64,000 bases of DNA from Gluconobacter cerinus. Its GTDB lineage: Bacteria > Pseudomonadota > Alphaproteobacteria > Acetobacterales > Acetobacteraceae. The notes beneath the pieces were generated by a model. That model saw only the letters and a program-made list of their open reading frames with translations, did no database searches and was not told where the DNA came from. The translations under genes and the position numbers were made by a program. Location: the NCBI RefSeq assembly GCF_002723935.1, contig NZ_BEWM01000002.1, positions 310,001 to 374,000 on the forward strand, written 5' to 3'. Below, piece after piece: positions 46,091 through 54,546 of this stretch (its first letter is position 1; every line of letters starts with the position of its first letter).

Positions 46091-46915
46091 TCAGTCGGCG
46101 GATGGCTTGTCTTCTGGTGTTTCACCGCTGATGTCGGCTGCAGCCTGCCGCAGGATCTGCACCACCCGGCGCAGTTCCTCTGCATTCGCTCCGCGACGGG
46201 ATTTCAGAGCCAGCTTCAGAGCCAGACGTGCCTCATGCAGGTCCTGACCCAGGCTTGGATCAAGATCATTCACTCCACTGAAGGCATCCCGAACTTCCGA
46301 CATCCGGGCACCAATCCGGGCGAGGACCTCGAGAATACGATTCGCCGTCTCCCGGTTCGCTTCGTAATGGGTGCGCCCCGCATCCGTGAGGCTGTAAAGC
46401 TTACGGTTGCCTTCCTGTGTGACGGCGGTGAGGCCAGCCTCTTCAAGATAGGTGAGGGAAGGGTAAATGACGCCAGGGCTCGGCTTGTAGAAGCCACCGG
46501 AGTGCTCTTCGAGGCGGCGGATCAGCTCGTAGCCATGCGCAGGCTGATCATGGAGAAGCGCTTCAATGACAATCTGAAGTTCCTCAGCTGTCAGTTTACG
46601 ACCACGTCCGAAAGTGTCGTCACCAAAGCCGCCGCCACCGAACCGGCCGCCGCCGCGTGGTCCACGACCACCAAAGCCGCGTCCCCCACGGCCTTCTCCA
46701 CCCCGGCCACCAAATCGGCGCCCTGCGTGTTCGCCACGCTCTGGAGGAAATCCGCCTTCACGGAAGTCCGGACGATCCTGCATTTTTTCTCCTTCGCTGG
46801 TTAATGCGTCGCTGCGGCGTCGACCACCCTTGCGATGCTTGTGTCCGCCGAAGCCAAAACCCCGGGAGAACCTTGAGAAACCGCGCTCAGCGCGATTGGT
46901 ATCATGTTTGAACAT
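46091..46915 (-). CDS. PadR-family regulator with long Gly/Arg-rich N-terminal tail
   Basis: A 274-residue regulator. Residues 1-107 are low-complexity and rich in Gly, Arg and Phe (GGRG/GRGG/GPRGGG repeats between about 60 and 105), with a HKHRKGGRRR stretch near 25. The PadR winged helix follows (about 108-180: HDQPAHGYELIRRLEEHSGG, YPSLTYLEEAGL, YSLTDAGR), then a C-terminal helical dimerisation domain. The tail recalls E. coli YqjI, whose extension binds nickel, but this one is richer in Arg than His. The ATG at 46915 has AAGGA about eight bases upstream. Palindromes upstream may be its own operators. Confidence 0.82.
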   Translation of the reverse strand: MFKHDTNRAERGFSRFSRGFGFGGHKHRKGGRRRSDALTSEGEKMQDRPDFREGGFPPERGEHAGRRFGGRGGEGRGGRGFGGRGPRGGGRFGGGGFGDDTFGRGRKLTAEELQIVIEALLHDQPAHGYELIRRLEEHSGGFYKPSPGVIYPSLTYLEEAGLTAVTQEGNRKLYSLTDAGRTHYEANRETANRILEVLARIGARMSEVRDAFSGVNDLDPSLGQDLHEARLALKLALKSRRGANAEELRRVVQILRQAAADISGETPEDKPSAD

Positions 46916-46931
46916 TCTGTTTTCCTTCATT

Positions 46932-46965
46932 CGATATGTCGTACGATATAGTATCTTAAGATATA
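46932..46965. promoter_or_regulatory. Candidate PadR operators upstream of the PadR gene
   Basis: TATCTTAAGATA (46952-46963) is a perfect 12-bp palindrome, and TCGTACGA (near 46938-46945) is a perfect 8-bp palindrome 7-bp away in a shared AT-rich region. Both share a TC-n-TA-n-GA core typical of YqjI-like PadR sites. Confidence 0.5.
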
Positions 46966-47037
46966 TCTGCAAGAGTTTCTTTTTCAAAATCTGCTCGTGC
47001 CATAGCCGCGTGCCGTTTCCGCTGGTATCCGGCGGAT

Positions 47038-47730
47038 ATGGGTAGCCCGATCTCTTCCCCTCCTGATCCCGAACTGCGGCGCACATTTCGTCAGCTGGTG
47101 CCCTGGCGTGCTGCTTTGACGATTGGTGCGATGCTGTTGTGTGTGGCGCTGTTGCAGCGGTTGCCCTTCATTCGTCGTCTGCTGGAAAACGCGCCGCATT
47201 GGCACGAGACTCCCTATGCAGCAGTCTGGTTCCTGCTACTGGCCATTCCGTATTGTGCCTGCGGTCTGCCTCGTCAGGCTTTGTGCATTGCCGCGGGGCT
47301 GGCGTTTGGAGTCTGGGGTGGGCTGGGCCTGTGTTCTCTGGCCTATATGCTGGGGGCGATGGCGGCTTATGGCTGGGCCAGAGTGCTCGCACCGGTAAAA
47401 TTTCGACAAAGGTTGCATGACCGCCTGCAAAGGAATTATGCAGCGCTGGCAAGAATCCTTCATCGCAAACCCTTCCGTGCTGTTCTCACCTTTCGGCTTA
47501 TGCCTGTTGGGTCTGCTCTGCTGGTCTCCATGGCAGCCGGATTATTTGAACTTCCGCTTCCAGCCTTTGCGTTGGCAACCTGCCTTGGCGGTTTGCCTCA
47601 GAACCTGGTGTTTGTTCTGGTAGGGGCTGGCACACGTATTGGTCATATGGTCCAGCTTGGTCTCGCGGGTGGCCTGTTTGTGGTTTCTGGCGTTCTGGGA
47701 GCATTGCTCCTGCGTCAGGCAGATGAATAA
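47038..47730 (+). CDS. TVP38/TMEM64-family membrane protein
   Basis: A 230-residue inner-membrane protein of the VTT/DedA-related family. The hydrophobic helices are at about 26-44, 65-80, 85-115, 150-165 and 180-225. The family mark FRLMPVGSALLVSMAAG is present near residues 148-165. Such proteins may act as lipid scramblases or proton-coupled transporters; the cargo is unknown. It is divergent from the PadR gene across about 120 bp, so the shared AT-rich palindromes could affect both. Confidence 0.8.
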   Translation: MGSPISSPPDPELRRTFRQLVPWRAALTIGAMLLCVALLQRLPFIRRLLENAPHWHETPYAAVWFLLLAIPYCACGLPRQALCIAAGLAFGVWGGLGLCSLAYMLGAMAAYGWARVLAPVKFRQRLHDRLQRNYAALARILHRKPFRAVLTFRLMPVGSALLVSMAAGLFELPLPAFALATCLGGLPQNLVFVLVGAGTRIGHMVQLGLAGGLFVVSGVLGALLLRQADE

Positions 47731-47833
47731 CCGTTCGAACATCTCGTTCTGAACGATTCACTGGTTTGATCCGTTCGTGAGGGACGGGTCCTTTCTCATC
47801 TTCTGAACATTGCTTTTTCACAGGCAGAAACGA

Positions 47834-49087
47834 ATGACAGAACAGAGCATGGCGTTCCGGCGTGGAGATACCATTCCGGGATGGTTGCCGCTTATGCTGG
47901 GTATCTTCACGGCAGTCGGACCTGTCTCCACAGATATCTATCTCCCGGCCCTCCCTGAAATGGAACGCCAGCTTCATTCTGCTCCCGGTTCAGGCAGTAT
48001 CACCATGGCTGCCTGGGTTATCGGACTGGCCATTGGTCAGATCACGATTGGCCCGGTGTCAGACAGGTTCGGCCGACGGCTGCCGCTGCTGATTGGCATG
48101 ATCGGATACACAATCGGCGAGGTCGGCTGCGCACTGGCCCCGACCATGACCATCATGTGCATCTGCCGGGTTTTTTCAGCTCTGATGGCTTCGGCCGGAC
48201 TGGTGATTCCCAATGCATGTCTTCGGGATCTGACGGAAGGTGATGAAGCATCCCGCCTCATGTCGCGCCTGATCGTTGTGCAAGGTGTTGTCCCGATTCT
48301 CGCGCCCATGCTGGGTGGCTTTGCGCTGAAGTTTGTGGACTGGCGGGTCATTTTCTGGGCCACGGCCGTGTATGGGGGGCTCTGTACCCTGATGCTCCTG
48401 ACAGTCTTCCCGGAAACGCTCCCCACGCAGGAGCGCCGGGACATGCGGCCTCTCTCCATCATCGAACGCTATATCTATATTCTACGGACCCGTAGCTTCA
48501 TCACGAATGGCCTCGTCTGGAGCTTTCTGGGCTTCGTAACCTTCACCTATCTGACAGGCGCTCCCACGCTGTTCGAAGAGCGTTTCGGCATGTCTCCGTT
48601 CCATTACGGAATGCTGTTTGGTCTGTTCGCGGTCTGTATGATCGGGGCTTCCGCCATCAATGGGCTTGTGGTGGGGAAGGTCAGTACGACCCATATGCTT
48701 TTCAGTGCGCTGGGGATCAGTCTGACAGGCAGTATCCTTTTCCTGGCGCTGGCTGTTATTTCCGCTGTTGATCTGACATCGGGCGGGCAGCTTCGATCCT
48801 TCTTCCTCTGGCCGCTGATCATCTCGCTTGTCATCACAATGGCGCCAACAGGCATCATTGGACCCAATTCAATGGTTGGCATTCTGTCCGAACAGTCCGA
48901 ACGTGCAGGCTCGGCTTCTGCTCTGGCAGGAACAATGCAGTACCTGTTCGGAGCGGTAGCAAGTGCGCTGTTCGGTCTGATGTCCCCCGGGACGGCCATT
49001 CCATTTGCGGGCTTTCTGGTGTTCGCCTTCTGCGCGGCAACCGTGTTTGCTCTGCTGAGGCCCAGACTGCCATCATCAGCGCCCTGA
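47834..49087 (+). CDS. Bcr/CflA-type MFS drug exporter
   Basis: A 417-residue inner-membrane exporter with about twelve helices. The motif STDIYLPALPEMERQL near residue 30, QITIGPVSDRFGRRLPLLIG of the 2-3 loop and the helix-5 segment RVFSALMASAGLVIPNACLRDL are typical of the Bcr/CflA (bicyclomycin resistance) group. Drugs, sulfonamides or amino acids are possible substrates. ATG 47834 is preferred over the upstream TTG. It is followed after five bases by a response regulator gene. Confidence 0.9.
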   Translation: MTEQSMAFRRGDTIPGWLPLMLGIFTAVGPVSTDIYLPALPEMERQLHSAPGSGSITMAAWVIGLAIGQITIGPVSDRFGRRLPLLIGMIGYTIGEVGCALAPTMTIMCICRVFSALMASAGLVIPNACLRDLTEGDEASRLMSRLIVVQGVVPILAPMLGGFALKFVDWRVIFWATAVYGGLCTLMLLTVFPETLPTQERRDMRPLSIIERYIYILRTRSFITNGLVWSFLGFVTFTYLTGAPTLFEERFGMSPFHYGMLFGLFAVCMIGASAINGLVVGKVSTTHMLFSALGISLTGSILFLALAVISAVDLTSGGQLRSFFLWPLIISLVITMAPTGIIGPNSMVGILSEQSERAGSASALAGTMQYLFGAVASALFGLMSPGTAIPFAGFLVFAFCAATVFALLRPRLPSSAP

Positions 49088-49101
49088 AGGAGTTGAGAGT
49101 G

Positions 49102-49452
49102 ATGCAGGTACTTCTTGTTGAAGACGATGTGGCCGTGGCCCTCGTGGTGAAGACGGTTCTGACGCGGGAAGGATGGGACGTTCATCTGGTTGAGGATGCT
49201 GAAAGTGCCTTGGCATGGGACGGGTCCGCAGACCTGCTGGTGACCGACTACAATCTTCCAGGTGTGCTCAATGGTCTGCTGCTGGCCCGGAAACTGCGGG
49301 AACAGAATGCCAGCCTTGCCGTGGTTCTCATGTCAGGAGACTTCGAGGAGGGGCAACTGATGGGGGAAAGTGTGGCTGTTCTGCCCAAGCCGTTTCGCAG
49401 GAATGCGCTGCTTGAAGCCATCGATCAGGCCCGGAACGCAATCCGGGCTTGA
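49102..49452 (+). CDS. Single-domain response regulator
   Basis: A 116-residue receiver domain without an output domain. VLLVEDD opens the fold, the phospho-accepting Asp is Asp49 in [10 protein letters not shown], Ser/Thr is in MSGDF, and Lys96 is in LPKPF. These are the invariant residues of CheY-like proteins. An AAGGAG ribosome site lies nine bases before the ATG. It has no neighbouring kinase, so it is an orphan that could act in a phosphorelay. It follows the exporter gene closely. Confidence 0.88.
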   Translation: MQVLLVEDDVAVALVVKTVLTREGWDVHLVEDAESALAWDGSADLLVTDYNLPGVLNGLLLARKLREQNASLAVVLMSGDFEEGQLMGESVAVLPKPFRRNALLEAIDQARNAIRA

Positions 49453-49517
49453 GTTGTAGGGGAAGAGTCCCCTACATGGCCCGCTGTTTGCCACGCCCAG
49501 AAGAAAGCAGTGCCGCC

Positions 49518-50057
49518 ATGTCGTTTCAGGAACCCCAGCCGCTCAACCTCAAGGACTACATCCGTGAGGTTCCCGATTTTCCGAAGCCGGGCATCCTGTT
49601 TTACGACATTTCCACGCTGATCCGCTCTGCCGAAGCCTGGCAGGTTGCGACGGGCCGTCTGGCACGTATCATCTCTGCCTGGCAGCCGGACCTGCTGGCT
49701 GGCATCGAAAGCCGCGGCTTCCTGACAGCAGCGCCTCTGGCACAGCGCCTCGGCTGCGGCTTCACCATGTTGCGCAAGCCGGGCAAGCTGCCAGGTGAGA
49801 CAATCTCCCTGAAGTATGGTCTCGAATATGGCGAGGACGAACTCCATATTCAGGCTGACGCCATCAAGCCGGGTCAGCGCGTTGTCGTTCTTGATGATCT
49901 GTTGGCCACCGGTGGCACGCTCGCTGCCTCCATCGATCTCCTGCGCAAGGTTGGTGCAGAAGTTGTGGGTGCCAGTGTGTTGATCGAGCTTGCAGGTCTC
50001 AAGGGACGTGACAAACTGGATGTCCCGCTGAATTCGCTCATCACTTACGAAGACTGA
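49518..50057 (+). CDS. apt: Adenine phosphoribosyltransferase
   Basis: Salvages adenine to AMP with PRPP. The 179-residue protein has [22 protein letters not shown] at the start, [38 protein letters not shown], and the PRPP-binding loop [21 protein letters not shown]. The ATG at 49518 gives the normal length. It is followed by a nitroreductase gene after nine bases. Confidence 0.96.
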   Translation: MSFQEPQPLNLKDYIREVPDFPKPGILFYDISTLIRSAEAWQVATGRLARIISAWQPDLLAGIESRGFLTAAPLAQRLGCGFTMLRKPGKLPGETISLKYGLEYGEDELHIQADAIKPGQRVVVLDDLLATGGTLAASIDLLRKVGAEVVGASVLIELAGLKGRDKLDVPLNSLITYED

Positions 50058-50066
50058 GGAACCACC

Positions 50067-50882
50067 ATGTCCGGCATTTCTTCCCTGTGGCAGATCCGCT
50101 ATCGCACTGATGCCCCGAAAGACCTGCCGGACAATCCGGTTCTTCAAACTCTCCTGAAACACCATTCCGTCCGGGCATATTTGCCGGATGCATTGCCAGC
50201 CGGGACGCTGGAGGCTGGAATCGCAGCATCCTCTTCTGCGGCAACGTCCAGTAATCTGCAGGTATGGTCCGTTGTTGCGGTTGAAAATCCGGAGACACGG
50301 GCAAAGCTTGCCGAGCTCTGTGGTAATCAGAAGCACATCGAAGTTGCACCGTTGTTTCTGGCCTGGATCGTCGATCTGGCGCGTCTGGAACGGATTGCGG
50401 AACGGGCAGGCAAGGGGAGTGAAGCGCTGGATTATGAGGAAATCTTCCTCATGAGCACGCTGGATGTCGGTATCGCTGCCCAAAATGCTGTGACGGCGTT
50501 CGAATCCATGGGGCTTGGAACCGTTTATATCGGTGGCTTGCGGAATCATCCGGAAGACGTTGCCAGGCTGCTAAACCTTCCGCCCAAAACCGTTGCGGTT
50601 GTTGGCCTCTGTGTGGGACGTCCTGATCCGTCGGCTCAGAACGGTTACAAGCCGCGTCTGGGGCAGGATGTCGTTGTGCACCGTGAACGCTACACTTCCG
50701 CAAATGAAGCCGAAGGTGTTGCCGCCTATGACCGCGTTGCTGATGCCTATCAGCAGGAGCAAGGCCTTGCACCGCGAGCATGGTCTGAAACCGTGGCAAG
50801 TCGTGTGGATAGCTACCACGGGTTGAGCGGCCGCCATGTCATGAAGGCTGTGCTCAACCGTCTGGGGTTTGCTCTGAAATAA
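50067..50882 (+). CDS. NfsA-type NADPH nitroreductase
   Basis: A 271-residue FMN-dependent reductase that reduces nitroaromatics, quinones or chromate. The N-terminal HHSVRAYLPDALP and SSSAATSSNLQVWSVVAV segments bind FMN and the substrate. FLMSTLDVGIAAQNAVTAFESMGLGTVYIGGLRNHPEDVARLL forms the dimer interface; VVGLCVGRPD and the KPRLGQDVVVHRERY stretch are typical of the NfsA/FRP group. It follows apt after nine bases and so may be co-expressed. Confidence 0.9.
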   Translation: MSGISSLWQIRYRTDAPKDLPDNPVLQTLLKHHSVRAYLPDALPAGTLEAGIAASSSAATSSNLQVWSVVAVENPETRAKLAELCGNQKHIEVAPLFLAWIVDLARLERIAERAGKGSEALDYEEIFLMSTLDVGIAAQNAVTAFESMGLGTVYIGGLRNHPEDVARLLNLPPKTVAVVGLCVGRPDPSAQNGYKPRLGQDVVVHRERYTSANEAEGVAAYDRVADAYQQEQGLAPRAWSETVASRVDSYHGLSGRHVMKAVLNRLGFALK

Positions 50883-50898
50883 AAATATCGGTTTTTGG

Positions 50899-51921
50899 TT
50901 ATAGCATTTTGGCCGCCTGGATTATGCGCTGTGCCAGAAGCCGCGGGTTATGACAGACGACACTCGCCCGGAACCCATTAATCCCATGACCGTTTTCAAG
51001 AAGTTCGGGGTCATGAAGATAAAGGCTCCGGGAGTTCGTGACCTTATCAATTAAAACCTGATTGGATGGGGCTTCGTCTGTGTGGCAAAGGGAAAGAATC
51101 CGGTTCTTCTGATGGAAGATGCCTGTGTGCAGGGATGAGCCACTAAACCCCATAAACACTCCCCCTTCTTTCCACAGGCGAATTTGCTCAACTAACGTGA
51201 GGTTTTCGGGGGCTACAATTTCTACTCCGTAAGCGGCCAGATGATGTGTAAGCTCTTCTTCCTGTTCGATGCGTCGGATACCAGATTGTAAATGGTGCTT
51301 AGTGAAATAAATCATCCTATCTGGGCATTGTTTGACAGGCGTTGGCACCAGGACTGATCCCAGCCAGTTCATAAGATCTTGATAGGTTCTGTGGATATGG
51401 CTGTTTTCCTCGAACGCGAGGCCGGGAACTTCAATGGACTCAAAGACTGCCCCGTGAGGAAATCTGACAAAATTTTCCTCTTTCAAACCCAGGGCGTCCC
51501 AAAGGATTCGAATGTGAGGAACCGCAAACATGTCCTCAACAGTGTAGTCTTCATCAAAAACCAGGCGCAGGCGCGAGCGGTTTCCAGATGACAGGTTCCA
51601 AAGGCGCGCGACGGCTCCTATAAGGAAATGACCATAGTGCCGGTTGACGTGCCCTAGATGAATATAGTGAAAATCCCTGCTGATTTTTGGAAGATCAGCT
51701 CCGGTTTCCAAAGTATACAGTCTCCCAAGAGGAGTATGGGGTTCTGGAAAGCCGCGGAATGTCAGGGACTCAGTGACAACCCGACCGGAAGGCTCATAGA
51801 GGCCTTTTGCATCTCTGTATCTTGAACGGGGCAACCATATGGCGCCTTCAATGATGCGGGTTGGTGGATTCTGCTCAATCAAAGCAGCATGTCCGTACAT
51901 TTTTGTGCAATTTATGAGCAT
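50899..51921 (-). CDS. Glycosyltransferase family 61 protein
   Basis: A 340-residue GT61-type (DUF563) protein. The central FHYIHLGHVNRHYGHFLIGAVARLWNL region, the FDEDYTVEDMFAV strand and the C-terminal GFSGSSLHTGIFH are characteristic. The family mostly transfers xylose or N-acetylglucosamine. I chose the ATG at 51921, which has AGGA seven bases upstream. The base composition seems more AT-rich than its neighbours, and no other polysaccharide genes are adjacent, so acquisition by transfer is possible but not established. Confidence 0.8.
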   Translation of the reverse strand: MLINCTKMYGHAALIEQNPPTRIIEGAIWLPRSRYRDAKGLYEPSGRVVTESLTFRGFPEPHTPLGRLYTLETGADLPKISRDFHYIHLGHVNRHYGHFLIGAVARLWNLSSGNRSRLRLVFDEDYTVEDMFAVPHIRILWDALGLKEENFVRFPHGAVFESIEVPGLAFEENSHIHRTYQDLMNWLGSVLVPTPVKQCPDRMIYFTKHHLQSGIRRIEQEEELTHHLAAYGVEIVAPENLTLVEQIRLWKEGGVFMGFSGSSLHTGIFHQKNRILSLCHTDEAPSNQVLIDKVTNSRSLYLHDPELLENGHGINGFRASVVCHNPRLLAQRIIQAAKML

Positions 51922-52053
51922 CAAGTATCCTGATTTTGCCCTAAAGCGTGGCAATCAATTCAATATGTTTATTTGAATGAGCCTGAGACATATATCTCCG
52001 TCAATGACCAATGCTGCTGTTCGACGTCTGGCCTCTAATTCCGGAGTTTTGTC

Positions 52054-54540
52054 CTGAGCGATTTCCTTTCTCCGGATCTTCCGGTTGCGGCTGTTCTTTC
52101 TGATCTTCTGAAAACGTTAGAGCAGCAGCCAAACGCTGTTCTCGTTGCTCCTCCCGGTGCCGGTAAGACAACCCTGACGCCACTGGCTCTGCTTGAGGCA
52201 CCATGGCTTGCGAGGCAGAAAATCATTCTGGTCGAACCTCGTCGTGTTGCTGTGCGAGGGGCTGCGTCACGGATGGCCTCCACGCTGGGAGAGCGACCGG
52301 GTGAAACTGTAGGCTTTCGTACGCGCACCGACAGCGCCGTATCAGGCCGAACGCGTATTGAAGTTGTGACGGAAGGGTTGCTTGTACGGCGCCTTTTGGC
52401 AGACCCAACATTGGATGGGGTTGGCGCTGTCCTGTTTGATGAGGTGCATGAGCGCTCGCTGGATCTGGATGCGGCTTTGGGGTTCTGCCTGGACCTTCAG
52501 CGTGAACTCAGGCCGGATCTCCGCATGCTGGCCATGTCCGCAACGCCTGATGGGCGTGCGTTTACAAATCTTATGAATGCCGCCCTGATCGAGAGTGAAG
52601 GCCGACAATATCCCATCGATATACGCCACACCCGGGATGTAATGCACCCGCGTGACCTGCCAGAGGCCTGCGCACGCGCTATCCGGCAGGCTTTTACAGA
52701 GGAAGAGGGCGATATTCTTGCGTTTCTTCCCGGCGTTGGGGAAATTCGCCGAACACAGGCTCTGCTTGGAGATGCTGTGCCTGTTTTTCTTCTTCATGGA
52801 GAACAGACGACAGAAGATCAGGACCGCGCGATTGCGCCATCCGACAGACGGCGTGTTGTGCTGGCAACGTCGATTGCCGAAACTTCCGTGACGGTTTCCG
52901 GGGTTCGGATTGTTGTCGATGGTGGTCTGCGCCGGGCACCGCGTCTGGATTCCAACACAGGGTTATCCCGGCTGGAAACACTGAAGGTTTCGCGTGCGAC
53001 GGCCACTCAGCGTGCGGGGCGTGCGGGGCGTCAGTCTCCTGGTGTCGCGATCCGTCTGTGGTCCGAGGCTACGCAACGCTCTCTGCGGCCACAGGATGCG
53101 CCCGAAATCCTTGTTGCGGATTTAACGGACTTCGCTCTCGTGACGGCAGCCTGGCAGGACGTCATGGGAACAGCGCCCGACATGTTGCCACTCCTTGATG
53201 CGCCCCCTGCCGGAGTGCTTGCGGGTGGGCGTGAGTTGTTGCGTGAGTTGGGTGCCCTGAATGAAGCCGGCCAGATTACCGCTCTTGGAAAACGGATGGT
53301 AGGGCTCGGAACTCACCCGCGTCTTGCGGCCATGCTCTGTGCAGCGAAAACCATCCCTGAACGTGTGACGGCTGCCTGCCTCGCCGCTCTTCTGGAAGAG
53401 CGTGATCCTTTGCGCCCCAGACCGCATATGCCTTCCGGGGCATCTGCGGGAGCGGACATCCGCACACGTCTGGCTTTGTTTGAGCGGGATGATCCACGAG
53501 CGGACAGGGCCAGCCTGTTCCATATGCGTCAGGCGGCAAAACGCTTTCTGCGTCGCATGGGTGGCAAAGACCTTCCACTGAGTCCGATGCCGTCTCATGC
53601 AGGGCCACTTCTGGCCGCCGGTTTTCCTGATCGTGTGGCGCAGGCTGCGGGAGAGATTGGACGATTTCGGCTTGCAGGCGGCGGGAGTGCCCGTGTGCAG
53701 GCCAATGACGGTCTTGCACGTGAAAAGCTTTTGGCTGCCGCAGCTTTTCACACGCGAACGTCGACGGAAATCACGCTTGCGGCGCCTCTGGATGCTGAAA
53801 ATTTACCCCAGACGCTTCTGGATCGGACAACCGAGCAGGTTGAAACCAGTCTGGATGGGGCTTCAGGTCGGATCATCGCGCGACGCAGGCTGCGTCTAGG
53901 CGCGCTGATCCTGCGTGATCGCAATACAGAAGTAACGCCTGAGGAGGCGCAGGCACTTCTTCTGCAGCAAATCGCGGATGATCTTGCCCGCGCTCTGAAC
54001 TGGTCTGACGCAGCGTTTCAGTTCCAAGCCCGTGTGGCGCATGCACGCGCGACCTACGCACCTCATCTGCCGGACCTGTCGATGGCTGCTCTTGCTGATG
54101 ATCTGGCATGGCTGGAGCCATATCTGGCAGGCTGCGACCGTCTGACCCAGGTGAAAGCTCTTGATCTTCTGTCCATTCTTCGGGCCCGTATGGACTACAG
54201 CGATCTTTCCGCACTGGATCGAAAGCTGCCGCCTCGTCTGACGCTCAAAGCCAGCACCCACGACATTGATTATACAGGGGCCGTGCCAACAGTGTCTGCA
54301 CGAGCACAGGCATTCTATGGCACGGCCGGAACGCCGTTGCTCGCTGATGGCGCCGTGCCGCTTCAGTGTGCATTACTGTCACCGGCGGGCCGCCCACAGG
54401 CCATTACTGCTGATCTTGCCGGTTTCTGGAAAGGGAGCTGGTCAGATATGCGCAAGGATATGCGAGGGCGCTACCCAAGGCATGACTGGCCTGAAGATCC
54501 GGCAACGGCTGAACCGCCAAAGCCACGTCCCAAACGCTAG
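52054..54540 (+). CDS. hrpB: ATP-dependent helicase HrpB, apparently starting at CTG
   Basis: A DEAH-box helicase of about 828 residues. The Walker A motif (APPGAGKTT) and the next conserved block (ILVEPRRVAVRGAASRMA) lie upstream of, or across, the first ATG/GTG/TTG (GTG 52252), so translation must begin earlier. The frame is open from 52039, after a TAA. CTG 52054 is the only near-cognate start there and has GGAG seven bases before it. Further on are DEVHERSLD (motif II), SATPDGRAF, STSIAETSVT-type motifs and RAGRAGRQSPG (motif VI). The C-terminal HrpB domain is present. Its cellular role is unclear. Confidence 0.9.
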   Translation: MSDFLSPDLPVAAVLSDLLKTLEQQPNAVLVAPPGAGKTTLTPLALLEAPWLARQKIILVEPRRVAVRGAASRMASTLGERPGETVGFRTRTDSAVSGRTRIEVVTEGLLVRRLLADPTLDGVGAVLFDEVHERSLDLDAALGFCLDLQRELRPDLRMLAMSATPDGRAFTNLMNAALIESEGRQYPIDIRHTRDVMHPRDLPEACARAIRQAFTEEEGDILAFLPGVGEIRRTQALLGDAVPVFLLHGEQTTEDQDRAIAPSDRRRVVLATSIAETSVTVSGVRIVVDGGLRRAPRLDSNTGLSRLETLKVSRATATQRAGRAGRQSPGVAIRLWSEATQRSLRPQDAPEILVADLTDFALVTAAWQDVMGTAPDMLPLLDAPPAGVLAGGRELLRELGALNEAGQITALGKRMVGLGTHPRLAAMLCAAKTIPERVTAACLAALLEERDPLRPRPHMPSGASAGADIRTRLALFERDDPRADRASLFHMRQAAKRFLRRMGGKDLPLSPMPSHAGPLLAAGFPDRVAQAAGEIGRFRLAGGGSARVQANDGLAREKLLAAAAFHTRTSTEITLAAPLDAENLPQTLLDRTTEQVETSLDGASGRIIARRRLRLGALILRDRNTEVTPEEAQALLLQQIADDLARALNWSDAAFQFQARVAHARATYAPHLPDLSMAALADDLAWLEPYLAGCDRLTQVKALDLLSILRARMDYSDLSALDRKLPPRLTLKASTHDIDYTGAVPTVSARAQAFYGTAGTPLLADGAVPLQCALLSPAGRPQAITADLAGFWKGSWSDMRKDMRGRYPRHDWPEDPATAEPPKPRPKR

Positions 54541-54546
54541 GTTCCA

